Below, in pieces: positions 46,288 through 54,272 of a DNA stretch of 64,000 bases. Below the pieces are notes generated by a model that searched no databases, had not been told where the DNA came from, and worked only from the letters and a program-made list of their open reading frames with translations. Each line of letters begins with the position of its first letter. The stretch's first letter is position 1. Source of the DNA: Neobacillus mesonae (lineage in GTDB: Bacteria; Bacillota; Bacilli; Paenibacillales; Paenibacillaceae); the NCBI GenBank assembly GCA_023715865.1, contig JAMBOW010000001.1, positions 744,001 through 808,000 on the forward strand. Reading direction: 5' to 3'. The position numbers were made by a program, and so were the translations under genes.

Positions 46288-46482
46288 TTGTTTATCGGAA
46301 ATTGTGAGTTCGCAGGGCGTGCACCAGCGCCTCTTGAAATAGCCTATTCAGATGAAAAGGATGAAGTAGCCCCTGATGAATATATAGGATTTGGAGGTGA
46401 TATGGACCTAATCCTTGTTAAGGAAAAGATGGTATTCGAACTAAAAGAATTATGGGGAAATATTTTTTTAAAAAGTAAGTGA
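46288..46482 (+). pseudogene. Probable gene fragment
   Basis: A 64-codon TTG frame without ribosome binding site; its second half (APDEYIGFGGDMDLILVKEK) reads like the C-terminal part of a larger protein. A PR half (GAACGTTAGTTCAAC) follows at 46521-46535. Confidence 0.4.
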
Positions 46483-46575
46483 TGCACATAAAATTAAAGA
46501 ATGAAATTCAATTATACGAAGAACGTTAGTTCAACAAATAGAGAATGGCAAAAACGCAAATAAAGGGGGTAACTC

Positions 46576-46959
46576 ATGGATAAAATGGTTCATGAATTGA
46601 AGAGCATTGAATTAGATAATCCATTCCCGCATAGAGATTCTGATAAAATTCAAGAGGATTTTCGTTCTGCTTTTATGAAGCTAAGAGATGAAGAAAACTC
46701 ATTGAATTGCGATTTTAACACCTACTGTATGAATATTGCGGGTACTTTAAGCTATGTCTTGACTGGTAAAATAGAAAATATTCCTCACCGACAAAGAGAA
46801 TTGTTAGAGCATTCTTTCTTTAATTGGTACCCGCAGTATAAATTCATCGAAGGAAGTATCGGTAAGTACACGGAGTTCTTCAAAGAGTACGAGAACTTCG
46901 AGAAAGCTCGACTGCTGCTTCTCGACTATTTAGAGGCAGCAGATAAGGGATTGCGCTAA
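46576..46959 (+). CDS. YxiJ-like protein, function unknown
   Basis: A 127-residue soluble protein with FNTYCMNIAGTLSYVLTGKI and LEHSFFNWYPQYKFIEGSI, the pattern I associate with the B. subtilis YxiJ family, whose gene lies near the wapA toxin region. Strong AAAGGGGG before the ATG. Its TAA stop is part of a PR palindrome. Confidence 0.65.
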   Translation: MDKMVHELKSIELDNPFPHRDSDKIQEDFRSAFMKLRDEENSLNCDFNTYCMNIAGTLSYVLTGKIENIPHRQRELLEHSFFNWYPQYKFIEGSIGKYTEFFKEYENFEKARLLLLDYLEAADKGLR

Positions 46960-47046
46960 CGGGAAACGTTAATTCAAAAGAACAAGTAAGCAGCCGCTCA
47001 AAAGACCGGTTGCTTTTTCTTTAAGCTAATGGGCAGAATCGTTCCA
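46953..47046. repeat. PR-terminator-PR composite
   Basis: Left PR GCGCTAACG-GGAAA-CGTTAATTCAAA (46953-46978) includes the YxiJ-like stop codon. Terminator AGCAGCCGCTC..GACCGGTTGCT with TTTTT. Right PR TTAAGCTAATGGGCAGAATC (47021-47046). A further GGAGCAG..GGCTGCT-TTTTTT hairpin follows at 47097-47132. Confidence 0.82.
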
Positions 47047-47152
47047 ATTAGTTGTATGATTAGGAGACGTAATCGTGCTATCTAATCACAAGGAAAGGAG
47101 CAGCAACCAGAGATACAGATCGGCTGCTTTTTTATGCTAAACGTGATGATAT

Positions 47153-47527
47153 TTTGTGTAAAATTGGTTATATACGTGTCAGTTCAACTACATACGGAGT
47201 AAAAAGGCAAATTTAAAATCCTTAAAAGATACTTGGCTAGATTTATCAGAAGATAATCCCTACAGCCAATTCTTAATTACGGTTATGGCGGGTGTAAATC
47301 AATTAGAACGTGATCTTATCCGTATGCGGCAGCGTGAAGGGATTGAACTGGCTAAGAAAGAAGGAAAGTTTAAAGGTCGGTTAAAGAAGTACCATAAAAA
47401 TCATGCAGGAATGAATTAAGAAGTAAAGCTTTATAAAGAGGGAGATATGACTGTAAATCAAATTTGTGAAATTACAAATGTGTCTAGGGCCTCATTATAT
47501 AGAAAGCTATCGGAAAGGAATAGTTGA
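47153..47527 (+). pseudogene. Serine recombinase (resolvase/invertase) remnant
   Basis: The N-terminal KIGYIRVSSTTYGVKRQ contains the catalytic Ser of resolvases. After an internal deletion and frame change, ITVMAGVNQLERDLIRMRQR and GIELAKKEGKFKGRLKKY match the catalytic-domain end and E-helix. A stop separates the C-terminal helix-turn-helix MTVNQICEITNVSRASLYRK. This is a collapsed Pin/Tn3-type recombinase gene. Confidence 0.88.
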
Positions 47528-47581
47528 TGAGTTATACCAAAAATCGGAAATATATAATAGGAAATATAGAGGTGGAATCAT

Positions 47582-48544
47582 ATGCCTAAAATTGACAATA
47601 TGTTAGCAATTCTATGGATGCTTCGTTCAGGTGAAAAAATTACTGCAAAACAAATCTCAGAAAAGTTAGAGATGAATATAAGGACTGTGTATCGTTATAT
47701 TGATACAATCTCAACAAGTGGCGTACCTATAATTTCAGAACCAGGACATAACGGTGGATACACTTTATTGAACAATTTTATTGAGGCTCCTCTTTTTTTT
47801 GATTTTGAGGAGCAAACTTCACTATTTCATGCTGCGGTTTTTGCAGAAGAAGCCGGATATTATGGAGGTGATGCACTAAATAGAGCCATCTCAAAACTAA
47901 GTAAATACTCAAATCAAGAGCAGGAAACAAAGATAAACCAACATTTAACTAGTCTTGAAGTAATAAGTCGATTAAGTTCACTCTCTATAGAACCTTTTTT
48001 GAAGGAGTTGGAGCAGGCCGTAGCTGAGGGGTACTCAGTAAAAATTCTTTACCATAAAAGTGGCGAAAAGCAATTAAATTATAGATTGGTCGATCCGTAC
48101 AGAATTATCTATTGGAATAATAAGTGGTATGTGATTGGATTTTGTCATCTTAGGAATGATATCCGTAGTTTTAGAGTAGATCGAATTGAAAGTCTAATGC
48201 TAACCGAAAATAAGTTTAACCGGCCAGAAAATTTTTCAGCACGTGACTTTTTTATAAAAAATCTTCTTCCAACTTTAGAAGATAAGGAAGGGATTATTTC
48301 TTTGGTTATTAATGGGGATAAAAGTGTATTGGCTGATATTTGCCAACATTGGTTTTTAGGACATTATTTACAAGAGCGGACTTCAAATCAAGCAGTATTT
48401 CTTCTTGAGAAAGATATGATACATACATATGTACCTTATTTACTTTTAACGTACGGTAAATCTATTCGAGTTATTGAGCCAATCAGCCTTAAGAAAAGAA
48501 TAATTGAAGTTTTGTCGGAATTAATAAAATTTCATCAAATTTGA
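47582..48544 (+). CDS. HTH-WYL-family transcriptional regulator
   Basis: A 320-residue YafY-like regulator: winged HTH (ITAKQISEKLEMNIRTVYRYIDTISTSGVPI, about 20-50), then a WYL domain (about 140-240, YRLVDPYRIIYWNNKWYVIGFC containing the W-Y-L-type triad) and a WCX C-terminus. WYL domains sense nucleic-acid or small ligands. AGAGGTGG precedes the ATG. It probably regulates itself and the DJ-1/PfpI gene behind it. Confidence 0.9.
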   Translation: MPKIDNMLAILWMLRSGEKITAKQISEKLEMNIRTVYRYIDTISTSGVPIISEPGHNGGYTLLNNFIEAPLFFDFEEQTSLFHAAVFAEEAGYYGGDALNRAISKLSKYSNQEQETKINQHLTSLEVISRLSSLSIEPFLKELEQAVAEGYSVKILYHKSGEKQLNYRLVDPYRIIYWNNKWYVIGFCHLRNDIRSFRVDRIESLMLTENKFNRPENFSARDFFIKNLLPTLEDKEGIISLVINGDKSVLADICQHWFLGHYLQERTSNQAVFLLEKDMIHTYVPYLLLTYGKSIRVIEPISLKKRIIEVLSELIKFHQI

Positions 48545-48578
48545 TTACTTCCCTGACGCTAGGTGTCAGGGAAGTAAT
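48544..48578. promoter_or_regulatory. Perfect 14-base inverted repeat between the WYL and DJ-1 genes
   Basis: ATTACTTCCCTGAC-GCTAGGT-GTCAGGGAAGTAAT. No T tract follows, so it may be an attenuating hairpin, mRNA processing site or operator rather than a simple terminator. It begins over the WYL stop codon. Confidence 0.55.
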
Positions 48579-48619
48579 GTTATAGTTGGCTATATCAATT
48601 GTGATTGGAGTGTTATTGG

Positions 48620-49252
48620 ATGCAAACGAAAAAAGTTTTTCTATATGTATTTAATACAATGTCGGACTGGGAATATGGATATTTAATTGCTGAACTAAAC
48701 TCAGGAAGATATTTCAAAAAAGATTTATTACCTCTAAGAGTAATTACAGTAGGAGCTAATAAAGATATGATTACTACTATGGGAGGACTGAGCATAAAAC
48801 CAGATATTTCCTTTGGCGAATGTACTCTTGAGAGTAAAGATCTTTTAATTTTACCAGGAGGGACTACTTGGAATGAAGAAATTCATCAACCTATTTTGGA
48901 AAGAATTGGCCAAGCTTTAAAGCTTGGCACTATTGTTGCTGCAATTTGTGGTGCAACTGAGGCCCTTGCAAATATGGGATACTTAGATACTAGAAGGCAT
49001 ACTAGTAATAATTTAGAATACACTAAAATGGTATGTCCTAACTATAAAGGAGAAAAGTTCTATGAGGTGGGATCTGCGGTTTCTGATGCGAATTTAGTTA
49101 CTGCATCAGGAATAGCTCCTCTGGAATTTGCGATGGAAGTACTGAAAATATTAGATGTATTTGCACCAGATACATTACATTCATGGTATAACCTAAATAA
49201 GACTCATAAACCTGAATACTTCTTCCAGTTAATGAATTCAATAAATAGCTGA
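48620..49252 (+). CDS. DJ-1/PfpI-family protein (YdeA-like)
   Basis: A 210-residue class I glutamine-amidotransferase-like protein; nucleophile Cys110 sits in VAAICGATEALA, with the upstream Glu in the DWEYGYLIAE region. Family members act as deglycases, chaperones or proteases. ATG at 48620 follows GGAG at nine bases. 75 bases after the WYL regulator, likely its target. Confidence 0.87.
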   Translation: MQTKKVFLYVFNTMSDWEYGYLIAELNSGRYFKKDLLPLRVITVGANKDMITTMGGLSIKPDISFGECTLESKDLLILPGGTTWNEEIHQPILERIGQALKLGTIVAAICGATEALANMGYLDTRRHTSNNLEYTKMVCPNYKGEKFYEVGSAVSDANLVTASGIAPLEFAMEVLKILDVFAPDTLHSWYNLNKTHKPEYFFQLMNSINS

Positions 49253-49836
49253 GCTAAAAAATCAACTTTGCAGTTTTATATTAGTTCAAATAAAAATAAT
49301 GAAGTAACTAAAAGCTCACTTTCTCTATATTGTTATGCAGAGAAGTTGAACTTTTTAATTTGGAATTTCCTTATCGTTGTAAATCCGCATTTTCCTGTCG
49401 CTATCCCTACCTGAGCATGAGTTTTTCATTGGTATGTTATTTGTTCCTCAGTTAAGTTCTACCGTAGATTACTCACACTGCATCATTGACTCCTTTTTTA
49501 CCACTGTGGTTAAAAGAGAGTTTAGCTGACGTGAAACTTTAACTTAATATAATATGCACTAGTTTGTCCGTTGGCAACTGCTTTTTTTGGTGGTCTAACA
49601 GAGAGGAGTTTTTAAAGGGAAAATTAAATAAAAGAGGAGTTATTTGATGGCGAAGAATCGGGTTAGTACGTTTATTCAGGCCTTTAGAAAGCTTACTTAT
49701 TACAGAAAAGTCTACTTGTAACAATCCATTTTGAATATAAATAGACGTCTTGTGTAAATGATTTTACCGCTTCCTCGACAAAGGAGTAAAAGGTTGTGAA
49801 TTGTAAATTGGCACCAATCCACGCCCCACCACTTGT
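49253..49836. other. Intergenic stretch with PR copy and short frame
   Basis: PR copy TTTAGCTGACG-TGAAA-CTTTAACTTAA (49521-49547) with a degenerate GTTTGTCCGTTGGCAACTG hairpin and T run to 49592. A 24-codon frame at 49647-49721 (KNRVSTFIQAFRKL) has AGGAG and a good ATG; it may be the start of a truncated gene. Confidence 0.45.
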
Positions 49837-50036
49837 CGGGGGACAAGAGCATATTTCCATTGAAGTCGCTAATTTAGCGGCTTTTTTGTTTTATCGGTAC
49901 AAGTTCTTGTCCCAAGCCAAGGACAAGAATTTGTACCGATTACCGAAATGGACAAGAACATAGTCCGATTGCCGATTAGATAAATCTAACTGAAGCATAT
50001 AGCTAATTTATTTAGCTATCGTGCAGGATAATCCAA
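49837..50036. repeat. Full HR element plus terminal PR copy
   Basis: The most complete HR copy: GTCGGGGGACAAGAGCATA; hairpin 1 AGTCGCTAATTTAGCGGCTT plus TTTT; hairpin 2 arms ATCGGTACAAGTTCTTGTCC (49893-49912) and its complement at 49921-49940 with one mismatch; then GGACAAGAACATAGTCCGAT and GATTAGATAAATCTAACT. PR TTTAGCTATCGTGCAGGATA ends at 50036, the last copy of either family in the window. Confidence 0.88.
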
Positions 50037-50109
50037 TATTATCGTGGAATCGGATGAGTGTGATACACATGCTTTTTACTTCAGTGAAGATGTTATTCGG
50101 CGAGAAGAG

Positions 50110-50321
50110 ATGTATCCGTTGCAGCTTGTGCTGCGCGAAATTTTGTTGATCTGCAAAAGAATGCTGTGGATGGCAGCGTAGGATTGGAGGTCAAGATGCT
50201 GCTCGCCGAGAGCATCAAGGATGCGGTCATTATCGTATCCAGCTTGCCGGTGCTCATCATGTATCCGTTCGTTCAGCGGCATTTCGTCAAAGGAGTTATG
50301 ATAGGCTCAATCAAAGGATAA
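50110..50321 (+). pseudogene. C-terminal remnant of an ABC sugar permease (LplC/MalG type)
   Basis: MYPLQLVLREILLICK in one frame, then after a shift near 50160 AESIKDAVIIVSSLPVLIMY, PFVQRHFVKGVMIGSIKG and TAA. These are the last residues of LplC-like permeases. It shows that an ABC transporter once preceded the arabinofuranosidase gene and was deleted down to this stub. Confidence 0.85.
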
Positions 50322-50340
50322 ACGGAAAGGAGGAATTGAT

Positions 50341-52353
50341 TTGAAGGAAAATGTTACGATAACGATCGACGGCACGAGACCAAGTGTTCATACGATAAAT
50401 CCTTATCTATTCGGTCATTTTGTGGAGGATATCCGTGATCATATGGAAGCGATGCTGGCATACCCGCTGAAGGACATGGATTTCGAAAGCGAATCCGAGG
50501 GCAGGGCGACGGTATCCGGATGCTGGAATCCTTATACGAACGGCCGGAACACCTCATACGCGATGGAAGCACCTGCTCCGAAGCATTCGGGCAGAGGACA
50601 GAGGATTCAGATGCTCAGCGATGACGAAGCATATGCAGGGATCGTGCAAAAGGCTGCATTAAAAGGTCCGATGGTATACGAAGTCCGTTTGGTGGCGAGG
50701 GCTTCCATCGAGCTTCAGTACTTGATCGTAGAGGCGGCGGACCGGCGCAATGGGGAGTCGCTGGGCAGCGTCCATATCCAGCTTGGCAGCCATAACTGGC
50801 AGGAATATGAAGCAGTATTGTCTGTCAGCAGAACTTGCGAAGACGCCGAAATCCGGGTATACATACCGGAGAAGCACCCAAGATGGGCCGATCATGTATC
50901 CACTGGCATGCTCTGGCTCGATCATGTGTCCCTGCTTCCCGCCGACCACGTCGGCGAGGTGAAGCGCGAGGTGATGGACATGACGCGCGAGCTGAACGCC
51001 GGCATGATGCGCCTGGCCGGCAATTACATCAGCGCCTATCACTTCGAGCACGGGCTGGGACCTGTACTGGAGAGGCCGGTCATGTTCAATGAAGCGTGGG
51101 GTGGCTGGACGTGCAAATATTTCGGAACAGACGAATTCATTCGGTTTTGCCGGGAACTCGAGGTGGAGCCGCTCATCTGTGTCAACGACGGTTCCGGCAC
51201 GCCAGAGGAAGCCGCGAGCTGGGTAGAGTACTGCAACGGTAGCGTCGATACGCCGATGGGGGCAAAAAGGGCTGCTAACGGCTATCCGGAACCCTATGAC
51301 GTGCGTTACTGGGAAATCGGAAATGAGGTATGGGGAGGATGGCAGGTAGGGACGTGTTCTGCCGACCGTTTCGCGGAGCGGTGTATTGCCTTTGCAGAAG
51401 CGATGAAGGTAGTCGATCCCTTCATCGCGATCATGGCTTGCGGCCATACGGATCAGCTTTGGAATCGGGCTGTGCTGGATATCGCAGGGGAGCATTTCGA
51501 TTATTTGACCTTGCACTTATACCATGGACTAAACCGATTCGGAATGAACCGGGATACGCCGGCGGAAGAGCGCTACAAAGCGATCACCGCTTATCCGGAA
51601 TGGACGCGGGACGACATTAGCCGGACGGTGGAACAGATTAACATTAACGAGAAGCATCGCCATATTAAGCTGGCGATTACCGAATATAACACGATGTATT
51701 ACGCCAACACCGTGCGTAAAGGCCTGCCGGATGAGCATACGCTGGGGGCCGCGGTCGCGAACGCTGCCAATCTTAACGAAATGCTGCGTTCCAGCGACAT
51801 GGTGCAGATCGGCAGCTATTCAGATCTTGTGAACGGCTGGCTGGGGGGCTGTATCCGCGTCGGTGATTACTATGCCGATCAATACCGCGGCAAAATGCCG
51901 GGATGGAGCGGCCGTCCGTTGACGGTGTACGGAACGCCGACCTATGAGGTGATGAAGCTGTATGCAAACCGTGACATTCGGCGTGTGCTCAACGCAGATG
52001 TGGCATGCGGAAGCTACTCGGTCCAGGCGAACAGGCAGGCTCCATTCGATCTGGACGAGCTGCCGGATCTGGATGTTGTGGCGTGCGCGAACGAAGACGG
52101 GAGTACCATTACCGTCTTTATTGTGAACCGCAGCTTGCAGGAGGTTCATGCCAATTTGGAATTTCAAGGAAAGGTGCCAACGGGTGAGGTTCGGCTGCAT
52201 GAAATTACGGGAGATTCCTTTGAAGCGATTAATTCGGTATTTGAACCGGATCGTGTTCGCTGTACGACGAGAACAGTTTCATCCGAGGTATGGAAAGGCG
52301 GTTATCCGCTCCGTCCTGCATCGGTATATGCCTTGGAGTTTAATATCGTTTAA
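50341..52353 (+). CDS. Alpha-L-arabinofuranosidase, GH51
   Basis: A 670-residue cytoplasmic enzyme that removes terminal alpha-L-arabinose from arabino-oligosaccharides by a retaining mechanism. Acid/base Glu329 lies in YWEIGNEVWGGW and nucleophile Glu448 in LAITEYNTMYY. The C-terminal beta domain (about 460-670) is the arabinofuranosidase C domain. An N-terminal carbohydrate-binding-like insert (about 60-200) makes it longer than the usual 500 residues. The start is TTG with AAAGGAGG upstream. It follows the permease stub and ends at a strong terminator. Confidence 0.93.
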   Translation: MKENVTITIDGTRPSVHTINPYLFGHFVEDIRDHMEAMLAYPLKDMDFESESEGRATVSGCWNPYTNGRNTSYAMEAPAPKHSGRGQRIQMLSDDEAYAGIVQKAALKGPMVYEVRLVARASIELQYLIVEAADRRNGESLGSVHIQLGSHNWQEYEAVLSVSRTCEDAEIRVYIPEKHPRWADHVSTGMLWLDHVSLLPADHVGEVKREVMDMTRELNAGMMRLAGNYISAYHFEHGLGPVLERPVMFNEAWGGWTCKYFGTDEFIRFCRELEVEPLICVNDGSGTPEEAASWVEYCNGSVDTPMGAKRAANGYPEPYDVRYWEIGNEVWGGWQVGTCSADRFAERCIAFAEAMKVVDPFIAIMACGHTDQLWNRAVLDIAGEHFDYLTLHLYHGLNRFGMNRDTPAEERYKAITAYPEWTRDDISRTVEQININEKHRHIKLAITEYNTMYYANTVRKGLPDEHTLGAAVANAANLNEMLRSSDMVQIGSYSDLVNGWLGGCIRVGDYYADQYRGKMPGWSGRPLTVYGTPTYEVMKLYANRDIRRVLNADVACGSYSVQANRQAPFDLDELPDLDVVACANEDGSTITVFIVNRSLQEVHANLEFQGKVPTGEVRLHEITGDSFEAINSVFEPDRVRCTTRTVSSEVWKGGYPLRPASVYALEFNIV

Positions 52354-52405
52354 GTAATAGGATGCAGAAAAGAAGTGAATGAGAACTGCACATTTTGGAT
52401 AACAA

Positions 52406-52442
52406 AAGAGCCGGGCACCCTATTCGGGATTGTCCGGCTCTT
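52406..52442. terminator. Convergent terminator after GH51
   Basis: AAGAGCCGG/CCGGCTCTT stem followed by CTTTAAAT, lying between the GH51 gene and the end of the leftward sialidase-fold gene. Confidence 0.85.
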
Positions 52443-52529
52443 CTTTAAATATTGTATTTTTGCTATTGACACATTACCATTTCATTCACTGTCATCAGAC
52501 ATGTGTTTATGAATAGGGGAACGATCGTG

Positions 52530-54131
52530 TCAGTTTCTGAAAAATTCGACCTGATCGATATCCGCCCATTGGGAAGAGGTGGAATTGGACACGTAAAACC
52601 CGATCGTCGCTTTGCCGCTGGTCACTTGAATATTGGAGATCGTCACTGGCGTCCACGACGTAGTAACCGGGCAGTCCGTTTGCAACATACTGCCGCCATG
52701 GTCCTTCACTTCCATAACGCAGCTGTTCTGACCTCCACTGCTGCGCATGCGGGCACGCATCGTATATGTGCCGTTATCAAGGCCAGTGATCGTCTGGCCG
52801 ACGTACGCGGTCGCAGGTCCGGATGTCCCTGCGAGTCCGACGAAATACGAGCCTTCTGCTGCGGGGACCCCAACTCCGTCATTGGCTCCATGAATCAGGA
52901 TGCGATTCGGGTAATCGTCTCCGTACGTCGTCCAGCCCGTGACGTTTGCCGTTTCGAAGCCGGGATTCAGGACGAGATTCGACTGCGGAGGCGTTGCGAT
53001 ATGCCCGAAACGCAAATAGATGCCGCTTGAAGGATAAGTTGCGCTGGTGATGGCAGCTATCCGTGTCGTATCGACCACCATCATAGCGTTCCAATTGGAA
53101 GATTTCGTATCGGAAACGGGGAAGACGTTGGTTTTATGCTGCCACGTCGCGCCGTTGTCTGAGCTGATCATCGTATGCATGGAGGTGTAAGGATCTCCTG
53201 TGTTGGCGCTGCTTTCGTCAGTCTGGAACGCTGCTATCAGGCGACCGTCGGGGAGCGTCATGACGAATGGAGCTCCGGCCTTTTTGCCATTGCCGTTCGG
53301 CACGTACATTGTTTGGCGAGGGACCGACCAATTCAACCCGTCCGGTGATATTTTATATTTGATCACAAAAGGATGGCCGGGAACGTCCGAAGCTTCAAAT
53401 ATTGTCATGTACCGGCCATCGTTCATCCGAGTGATGACCGGCATGCCGTCTCTCGAACCGGCGGCGACGCCGTCGCTGACGGTGATTCTGCTGCCCCAGC
53501 CGTTTCCGTTCCATGTCTTCATATACAAATTTTGCCGACCGGTCGTTCCAACCGCCGCCGGACTGTCATCCGCATAGAGCACGGCAACCGTGCCGTTGAT
53601 CAATTCCAGATGCGGCTCCCATAATCCTTTAAAGCTGTTCGCGGTTGAACTCCCGATCAATCCGCCCGGGAGATCGTTCCAGGAGTACCCTCCATCAGTG
53701 CTTCGCCGGACGCCAAGCTGTATGTCATAGGTCGAGCCGTTCTGGATAACTTGCCGATACGCAAGCCATATTTCACCGCTCGGCAGCCGCAGCATTTGTC
53801 CATTTCCTACATTACCGGCAGCGTGGGAGACGGCCGTGACCGGAGCGCCCCATGTGCGGCCGCCATCCTGCGTTCTGGTGACTACGATGCGCGTGTTGCC
53901 TCCGCCGGCATTCGTGTCGAAAGACATCAGCCATTCATTAGATGTTAGCTTGAGGAGCCTCGGATACCATACACCTCCGGAGGGCGGTGCATAGACAGTG
54001 ATCTGCTGCGAAGACCATGCCATGCCGGACGAAGCCGCATGAGCTGACGGCAGCGGAACCACCGTTAGTGCGAGCATGAACATAAGGCTCAGAGCCAGCG
54101 GTTTTTTCCACAAGTCAATGTTCCATTTCAT
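52530..54131 (-). CDS. Secreted sialidase-fold glycosidase, probable GH93 exo-arabinanase, with C-terminal CBM
   Basis: A 533-residue exported protein: signal peptide to about residue 32 (MFMLALTVVPLPSAHA), then a six-bladed propeller with BNR/Asp-box motifs (RTQDGGRTWG, RRSTDGGYSWN, SSDNGATWQ) and LWEPHLELINGTVAVLYADD with a candidate catalytic Glu. The C-terminal part (about 385-533, NLVLNPGFETANVTGW) is a CBM4/9-like jelly roll. Family GH93 enzymes release arabinobiose from linear arabinan, which fits the neighbours. Sialidase activity is the alternative. AGGAGG lies nine bases before ATG 54131. Confidence 0.8.
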   Translation of the reverse strand: MKWNIDLWKKPLALSLMFMLALTVVPLPSAHAASSGMAWSSQQITVYAPPSGGVWYPRLLKLTSNEWLMSFDTNAGGGNTRIVVTRTQDGGRTWGAPVTAVSHAAGNVGNGQMLRLPSGEIWLAYRQVIQNGSTYDIQLGVRRSTDGGYSWNDLPGGLIGSSTANSFKGLWEPHLELINGTVAVLYADDSPAAVGTTGRQNLYMKTWNGNGWGSRITVSDGVAAGSRDGMPVITRMNDGRYMTIFEASDVPGHPFVIKYKISPDGLNWSVPRQTMYVPNGNGKKAGAPFVMTLPDGRLIAAFQTDESSANTGDPYTSMHTMISSDNGATWQHKTNVFPVSDTKSSNWNAMMVVDTTRIAAITSATYPSSGIYLRFGHIATPPQSNLVLNPGFETANVTGWTTYGDDYPNRILIHGANDGVGVPAAEGSYFVGLAGTSGPATAYVGQTITGLDNGTYTMRARMRSSGGQNSCVMEVKDHGGSMLQTDCPVTTSWTPVTISNIQVTSGKATIGFYVSNSTSSQWADIDQVEFFRN

Positions 54132-54158
54132 AAGCGATGAACCTCCTAATATCATTTT

Positions 54159-54220
54159 AGACAGCGCTTTCATTTTGGATTCTATCGCAATTAATATAAA
54201 TTAAGATATACTAAATATAT
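54159..54220. promoter_or_regulatory. cre-like site and ATATACTAAAT motif in the divergent promoter region
   Basis: On the minus strand TGAAAGCGCTGTCT (54159-54172) matches the CcpA cre consensus in 13 of 14 positions, close to the GH93-like start. ATATACTAAATATAT at 54206-54220 recurs before the second regulator and the ABC operon. It is a candidate operator for the AraR-like proteins. Confidence 0.65.
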
Positions 54221-54272
54221 GATATTTTGTGTAAAACAAGGGTAGGAATAGAGATAAAAAGCGAGGTTCAAG

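Noticed and set aside
1..50000. Prophage
   Set aside because: No capsid, tail, terminase, lysis or phage integrase genes were found; the TPR-peptide pair alone recalls arbitrium systems but the receptor lacks the DNA-binding domain.
3198..50036. Chromosomal integron (cassette array with attC sites)
   Set aside because: Single genes separated by palindromic repeats resemble cassettes. However, no integrase gene is visible, the repeats do not show the paired RYYYAAC/GTTRRRY ends of attC, and many genes have their own promoters and face both ways.
3198..50036. CRISPR array
   Set aside because: The repeats are palindromic but spaced by hundreds to thousands of bases with genes between, and no cas gene is present.
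50659..51516. Long antisense frame across the GH51 gene
   Set aside because: It is a mirror of the GC-rich coding strand; the GH51 frame has catalytic motifs and a strong ribosome binding site. The same applies to antisense frames over the GH93-like, ABC and GH43 genes.
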